9,171 bases of DNA from Desulfuromonadaceae bacterium (GTDB taxonomy: Bacteria; Desulfobacterota; Desulfuromonadia; Geobacterales; Pseudopelobacteraceae): contig JAQUCQ010000113.1 of the NCBI GenBank assembly GCA_028686145.1, positions 1-9,171 of the forward strand, written 5' to 3'. Of this stretch, positions 6,651 to 9,171 are shown piece after piece. The position numbers were made by a program, and so were the translations under genes. The first letter of the stretch is position 1, and each line of letters starts with the position of its first letter. The notes below the pieces were generated by a model, which saw nothing but the letters and a program-made list of their open reading frames with translations, was not told where the DNA came from and made no database searches.

Positions 6651-6688
6651 TTTACGAATGCGCTGCTCTACCACTGAGCTACAGCGGC
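6651..6688 (-). pseudogene. Truncated tRNA-Thr (anticodon CGU), 5' half only
   Basis: Positions 1-38 of a tRNA can be laid out without gaps: acceptor strand GCCGCTG, TA, D-stem GCTC, a loop containing the invariant GG, GAGC, A, anticodon stem GCGCA, and loop TTCGTAA with anticodon CGT. U8, A14, U33 and purine 37 are in place. The D-arm to anticodon-loop stretch closely resembles E. coli thrW. The expected TGCGC strand of the anticodon stem is absent and the sequence is unrelated from 6650 on, so the gene is broken exactly after the anticodon loop. A threonine tRNA with UGU can also read ACG by wobble, so loss of a CGU isoacceptor is tolerable in many bacteria. No 3' half occurs in this window. 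Confidence 0.88.
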
Positions 6689-6689
6689 G

Positions 6690-6701
6690 TGTCACGTGAC
6701 A
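6690..6701. repeat. Perfect 12-bp palindrome TGTCACGTGACA over the tRNA transcription start
   Basis: The palindrome fills the space between the -10 box and the first tRNA base and so covers the expected start site. It could be an operator, or form a small hairpin in the leader removed by RNase P. Its GTGACA half also appears in the tandem repeats near 6361-6378. Confidence 0.6.
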
Positions 6702-6704
6702 TTT

Positions 6705-6733
6705 ATTATACGGATTTCAGGAAAATATGTCAA
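6705..6733 (-). promoter_or_regulatory. Consensus promoter of the truncated tRNA gene
   Basis: Perfect TTGACA (6728-6733), exactly 17 bp, then perfect TATAAT (6705-6710), pointing into the tRNA 5' half. The predicted start is near 6698, about 10 nt before the mature tRNA end. Such a strong promoter is usual for stable RNA genes and shows that the 5' end of the locus is intact. Confidence 0.93.
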
Positions 6734-6743
6734 GCTGAAAAGC

Positions 6744-6755
6744 ACGGTATACCGT
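6744..6755. repeat. Perfect 12-bp palindrome ACGGTATACCGT upstream of the tRNA promoter
   Basis: It lies 10 bp upstream of the -35 box and 17 bp beyond the stop of the secreted-protein gene. No T-tract follows on either strand, so it is not an intrinsic terminator. Its centre is 54 bp from that of the palindrome over the start site. Confidence 0.5.
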
Positions 6756-6772
6756 CGAAATTGCTCACTCAA

Positions 6773-7672
6773 TTACAGCTTCATCCCCTTAGTTTGCCTT
6801 TGCATTTGAAAGCAGGCTGTCCTTGGGTCCTGCTGCCAAAATCCGGCCAGCGTTGCGATTGCCTCCGGTCTTTCCGCAGTCTTTCGCTTGACCTGCGCCA
6901 GCCACTGACGCTCCAAGTCCTCCAGCGGATAGCCGAATACTTCGCGCCACGGACGATGCGTCATGTCGGCGCGGTAAAAAAACTCTTTCATTTTCGCCTG
7001 GCCAAAGACATCGATCAGGTACTGACCGAAGGAGCCTGCCTCGATGTATGCGGCGTGTTGCTTTTTGCGGTCTTTTATGACTGGCACATTATCGACGATT
7101 GCCATGCCCCAGTCTGCGTGGCCAGTTCCAATCTTGGCCAGTGGAATGAAAGACCCGGTTTGGATCAAAACAGCTACCCACTCATCGGCTCCGGCGCCAC
7201 ACACTGGAAATGACGCCGGATTTCCGAACTGCCGCTCCGTGGCTTCGCCCATCATGTTGCGAATTAACTTGTCACCATGCGGAAAAACCGCACTGGTCAA
7301 TTTATGCGCCAATTGCTGTGGCTTTTCGCCGCCGCCGAATACTCTGACCACTTTCACTCTGCGGCCGTTTTCTTGGCGAAAGAAAAACAGTGAATTGGGT
7401 GTGCCGGAAACCGAATGGGCAAATTCAACCCGGATCACTTCCGATGAAAGATATTCCTGATCAGCTAACCAATATTTACGGATATTGTCCATCGTTGAGC
7501 GCGTTTTTTCAGCGGTGCGATTGAACTGCTCCGCAGACATGTTTGCGGTTTCATCCCGGATAACCAGTTTGCCATCGTCGCTGGTCCATACTGACGCACT
7601 GGCAGATGCACTAGCGGAAGCTGCCACACACAGCAGGCCGATAAACAAAAGACAAACCAATCTTTTTGCCAT
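6773..7672 (-). CDS. Secreted peptidase-MA-like protein with degenerate zinc motif
   Basis: The product is 299 residues. A Sec signal peptide spans about residues 1-25 (KR, hydrophobic LVCLLFIGLLCV, then an alternating Ala-Ser run at 18-27 suited to signal peptidase I); the cysteine at 15 lacks a lipobox, so it should be exported rather than lipidated. The rest resembles gluzincin-type peptidase MA domains: Q-L-A-H123-K-L-T-S127 where an active enzyme has HExxH, then G-A-D-E164-W-V-A in the position of the usual W-L-x-E-G-x-A glutamate ligand, and a C-terminal G-S-F-G-Q-Y-L-I-D-V-F-G (213-224) plus E-D-L-E-R-Q-W (251-257), as in the family's end. The catalytic Glu and second zinc His are replaced by Lys and Ser, so it is probably not an active metalloprotease. 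ATG at 7672 has AAGGAGG 10 nt upstream and lies 20 bp after the LysR gene, suggesting co-transcription. The family assignment is by motif reading only. Confidence 0.85.
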   Translation of the reverse strand: MAKRLVCLLFIGLLCVAASASASASASVWTSDDGKLVIRDETANMSAEQFNRTAEKTRSTMDNIRKYWLADQEYLSSEVIRVEFAHSVSGTPNSLFFFRQENGRRVKVVRVFGGGEKPQQLAHKLTSAVFPHGDKLIRNMMGEATERQFGNPASFPVCGAGADEWVAVLIQTGSFIPLAKIGTGHADWGMAIVDNVPVIKDRKKQHAAYIEAGSFGQYLIDVFGQAKMKEFFYRADMTHRPWREVFGYPLEDLERQWLAQVKRKTAERPEAIATLAGFWQQDPRTACFQMQRQTKGMKL

Positions 7673-7692
7673 CGCCGCATCGCCTCCTTCGA

Positions 7693-8628
7693 TCAGCTTG
7701 CGCTTTCTTCGCGCCCTTCGTTTACCGGGTCCCCCTCCACATCATCTAACGTCTTGGCCGAGAAGGATGCCGTGACAAAGCTGATGAAAGCCTTGATCGC
7801 ATTGGACATATAACGCCCCTTGGGCCAAACCAGGCCGGTTTCCAAGAACAACGGTTCTTCCAGCGGACGGCTGACAATACCGTGTTGCTTACGGGCAATG
7901 ACGTCCAGCAAAAAGGATATTCCGACGCCTTTCTCCACCAAACCGATGATTGTTTCCAACTGACTTGTCGAAAAAATGATATTCGGCACAAAATGATTCT
8001 TTTCGCATTGCTCCAAAATCATCTGCCGGTTATATGTCCCCTTCTTCAGCAAGATAAACGGTTCGTCATGCAGACTCGACATCGGGACCGCCGGCAGCTC
8101 CGCCAGCGGGTGGCCTGGCGGCAGGCAAACCATCATCTGCCCTTTGGCCACCGGCAACACTTCCAGGTCCTTTATCTGATCAAACAGCACTACAAAGCCA
8201 ATATCCAGCTTGCCTTGCTCGAGCAGACGCAAGATGGAAATCGTGCCTTCCTCGACCACCGTCAGTTCGTATTGCGGATACAGGGCGGTAAACGTGGTGA
8301 ACACTTTGGGAAACAAAAACACCCCGATCATCGAAGGGATCCCGACCCGGATCGCGCCAGATTGCCGCAACCGGTAATCGTTCATCTCCGCCACGGCGTC
8401 ATCGACCCGGCTGAGGATCTCATCGACCCGGCGCAAAAACACGCTGCCTTCGACCGTCAAAGTGATATTGCGCTGGCTGCGGTCGAACAATGCCAACCCC
8501 AATTCGGCCTCCAGCTTGAGGATCGAGGCGGTCACCGAAGGCTGGGCGACAAACAACTCTTCCGCCGCCTTAGTGACGCTCTGTAACCGGCTTACCTTCT
8601 GAAAGTACTTCAGTTGCCGCAATTCCAT
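7693..8628 (-). CDS. LysR-family transcriptional regulator
   Basis: The 311-residue length and two-part structure are typical of LysR regulators. The N-terminal winged helix-turn-helix covers about 1-60, with A-A-E-E-L-F-V-A-Q-P-S-V-T-A-S-I at 21-36 and the family's L-E-x-E-L-G-x-x-L-F-x-R block (39-50). A linker helix follows to about 90, then the periplasmic-binding-protein-like effector domain (about 92-295, beginning I-R-V-G-I-P-S). The last 15 or so residues are an acidic tail without clear fold. The overall look is of the CynR/CbbR-like group, but the effector cannot be told. It is divergent from the membrane protein gene at 8807, separated by 178 bp, the classic arrangement in which the regulator controls its neighbour and itself. 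It is followed closely by the secreted peptidase-like gene. The ATG at 8628 has only a distant GGGGG ribosome binding site (11 nt). Confidence 0.95.
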   Translation of the reverse strand: MELRQLKYFQKVSRLQSVTKAAEELFVAQPSVTASILKLEAELGLALFDRSQRNITLTVEGSVFLRRVDEILSRVDDAVAEMNDYRLRQSGAIRVGIPSMIGVFLFPKVFTTFTALYPQYELTVVEEGTISILRLLEQGKLDIGFVVLFDQIKDLEVLPVAKGQMMVCLPPGHPLAELPAVPMSSLHDEPFILLKKGTYNRQMILEQCEKNHFVPNIIFSTSQLETIIGLVEKGVGISFLLDVIARKQHGIVSRPLEEPLFLETGLVWPKGRYMSNAIKAFISFVTASFSAKTLDDVEGDPVNEGREESAS

Positions 8629-8806
8629 GCAATACTAGCCCCCAAACATCGGTTTAAACTATGAGCGTATAGAAAAAGACTATTTTACGCCATCAGATCG
8701 TTCATACTATAATGAGCAAGGATTTAATCACAATTCTCATTTTACCATCATTATCAACGAATTCATCCATTATTTATCCAGAATTGAAAGGAAAGGAACG
8801 ATTTTT
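8629..8806. promoter_or_regulatory. Divergent regulatory region between LysR gene and membrane protein gene
   Basis: For the plus-strand gene, TATAAT (8708-8713) with TTTACG (8684-8689) 18 bp upstream is a likely promoter. A LysR-type site is suggested by the interrupted dyad CTAT-N6-ATAG (8659-8672) and by three ACTAT copies at 8658-8662, 8679-8683 and 8706-8710, the first two 21 bp (two helical turns) apart. A palindrome GTTTAAAC lies at 8652-8659. The 8714-8806 leader is AT-rich with no further signal that I can support. Function is inferred from the divergent layout. Confidence 0.45.
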
Positions 8807-9171
8807 ATGTTATTAATTCTCACCGCAATCATTATCGCTTTATCTCTCTGGCACTTTATTCATGGTCGCGTTTTCTTCAACACTCTGATGCGGATCAAGG
8901 AAATGAACCGCCGCAAAGATGCGCTGACTGAAGCCGAAAAAGCGCAACATTCCAAAGACACCATGAAAGTGCTCGGTTATAGCATTTTCCTGGTCTCATT
9001 CCGGCTGTTCTTCTTATACAACGTCTATGCTTTGGACCCGTTCCACTGGCCTACCTGGGTCATGACCGCCGTCACGTTCGTCAACCTGATCGCCTATGAG
9101 CAGGCAACGCAGTCGCCGCGCACACCATTGTCGATGGGCGCCAACATTGTTTATTTGGTCTACGGTCTCTG
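8807..9171 (+). CDS. Multi-pass membrane protein, C-terminus cut by window edge
   Basis: The open frame starts at ATG 8807 with AAGGAA about 8 nt upstream and runs off the right edge after 121 complete codons. Four hydrophobic segments are visible: about 2-18 (LLILTAIIIALSLWHFI), 55-76, 82-97, and one beginning near 108. Between the first and second lies a strongly charged loop (30-52, rich in K, R and E) that should face the cytoplasm. No conserved catalytic or transport motif is apparent and I do not recognise the family. Its divergent position next to the LysR gene makes it the probable target of that regulator. It could be a transporter component or a small integral membrane protein of unknown role; the missing end prevents a better call. 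Confidence 0.85.
   Translation, partial: MLLILTAIIIALSLWHFIHGRVFFNTLMRIKEMNRRKDALTEAEKAQHSKDTMKVLGYSIFLVSFRLFFLYNVYALDPFHWPTWVMTAVTFVNLIAYEQATQSPRTPLSMGANIVYLVYGL

Larger units (their letters stand above)
6568..6698 (-). ncRNA. Predicted chimeric transcript: tRNA-Thr 5' half plus element tail
   Basis: A consensus promoter upstream and a strong intrinsic terminator downstream define a transcript of about 130 nt, starting near 6698. It would contain 38 nt of tRNA-Thr, about 50 nt of unrelated sequence, and the terminator hairpin. The middle part (6601-6650) contains no acceptor-strand complement and no anticodon-stem complement, so it cannot complete a tRNA cloverleaf. It may be an unstable by-product of insertion or an exapted small RNA. 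The transcript ends follow from the signals and are not measured. Confidence 0.5.

Noticed and set aside
6568..6688. Self-splicing group I intron inside the tRNA anticodon loop
   Set aside because: Bacterial tRNA group I introns interrupt anticodon loops, but they are a few hundred nt long and are followed by a 3' exon. Here a terminator ends the transcript after about 120 nt and no 3' half follows in the window.
6539..7213. Plus-strand open frame of 224 codons
   Set aside because: It runs antisense across the terminator, the tRNA half, its promoter and the secreted-protein gene, has no family resemblance and no ribosome binding site; it is a shadow.
7600..7672. Lipoprotein signal at Cys15 of the secreted protein
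   Set aside because: The residues before the cysteine (I-G-L-L) do not make a lipobox with a small residue at -1, and the Ala-Ser run after it suits signal peptidase I.
7465..7680. Alternative frame starting at ATG 7680, closer to the AAGGAGG site
   Set aside because: It yields only 71 residues of unremarkable sequence in another frame, while the frame from 7672 gives a signal peptide and a long recognisable domain.
7882..8586. Plus-strand open frame of 234 codons
   Set aside because: It is fully antisense to the LysR gene and rich in Q/H/R without recognisable motifs.
1..9171. CRISPR array, rRNA, complete insertion sequence or replication origin
   Set aside because: No regularly spaced direct repeats, no rRNA-like stretch, no transposase frame with terminal repeats and no cluster of DnaA-box-like sites were seen.

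Overview
The window looks like a chromosomal segment of an anaerobic Firmicute. A diderm Negativicute of the Sporomusa/Pelosinus kind is my best guess, based on overall protein style, moderate GC and strong AAGGAGG-type ribosome binding sites; no marker gene fixes the taxon. Two blocks meet near position 6650, at a broken tRNA gene.

Left block (1 to about 6650), all genes on the minus strand. From right to left it holds an orphan helix-turn-helix protein resembling a phage terminase small subunit (5666-6325), an unrecognised 97-residue protein with its own terminator (5327-5620), and a complete-looking type I restriction-modification operon. The operon order is hsdM (3633-5084), hsdS (3634/3636 downwards, overlapping the hsdM stop), an unnamed 193-residue helical protein (1846-2427), and hsdR (1803 running off the left edge, 601 residues visible). 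HsdM and HsdS make the sequence-specific adenine methyltransferase. HsdR adds the nuclease and ATP-dependent translocase. The 193-residue protein is translated from its own strong ribosome binding site inside the operon and is the least explained member of the defence locus.

Junction (6568-6755). A textbook sigma-70-type promoter (TTGACA, 17 bp, TATAAT) drives the 5' half of a tRNA-Thr with anticodon CGU. Similarity to a tRNA stops exactly after the anticodon loop. The transcript then runs about 80 nt through unrelated sequence into a strong intrinsic terminator. I read this as one end of an integrative element inserted in the anticodon loop, with the restriction block as cargo. No integrase is visible and the 3' half of the tRNA is not in the window. 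Perfect 12-bp palindromes sit on both sides of the promoter core, and a third lies 164 bp inside the element.

Right block (6689-9171), probably ordinary chromosome. It holds a secreted protein with a peptidase-MA-like fold whose HExxH zinc motif reads HKLTS (6773-7672), a LysR-family regulator 20 bp upstream of it (7693-8628), and a divergently transcribed multi-pass membrane protein cut by the right edge (8807 onwards). The LysR and secreted-protein genes probably share a transcript, and the LysR protein may control the divergent membrane gene.
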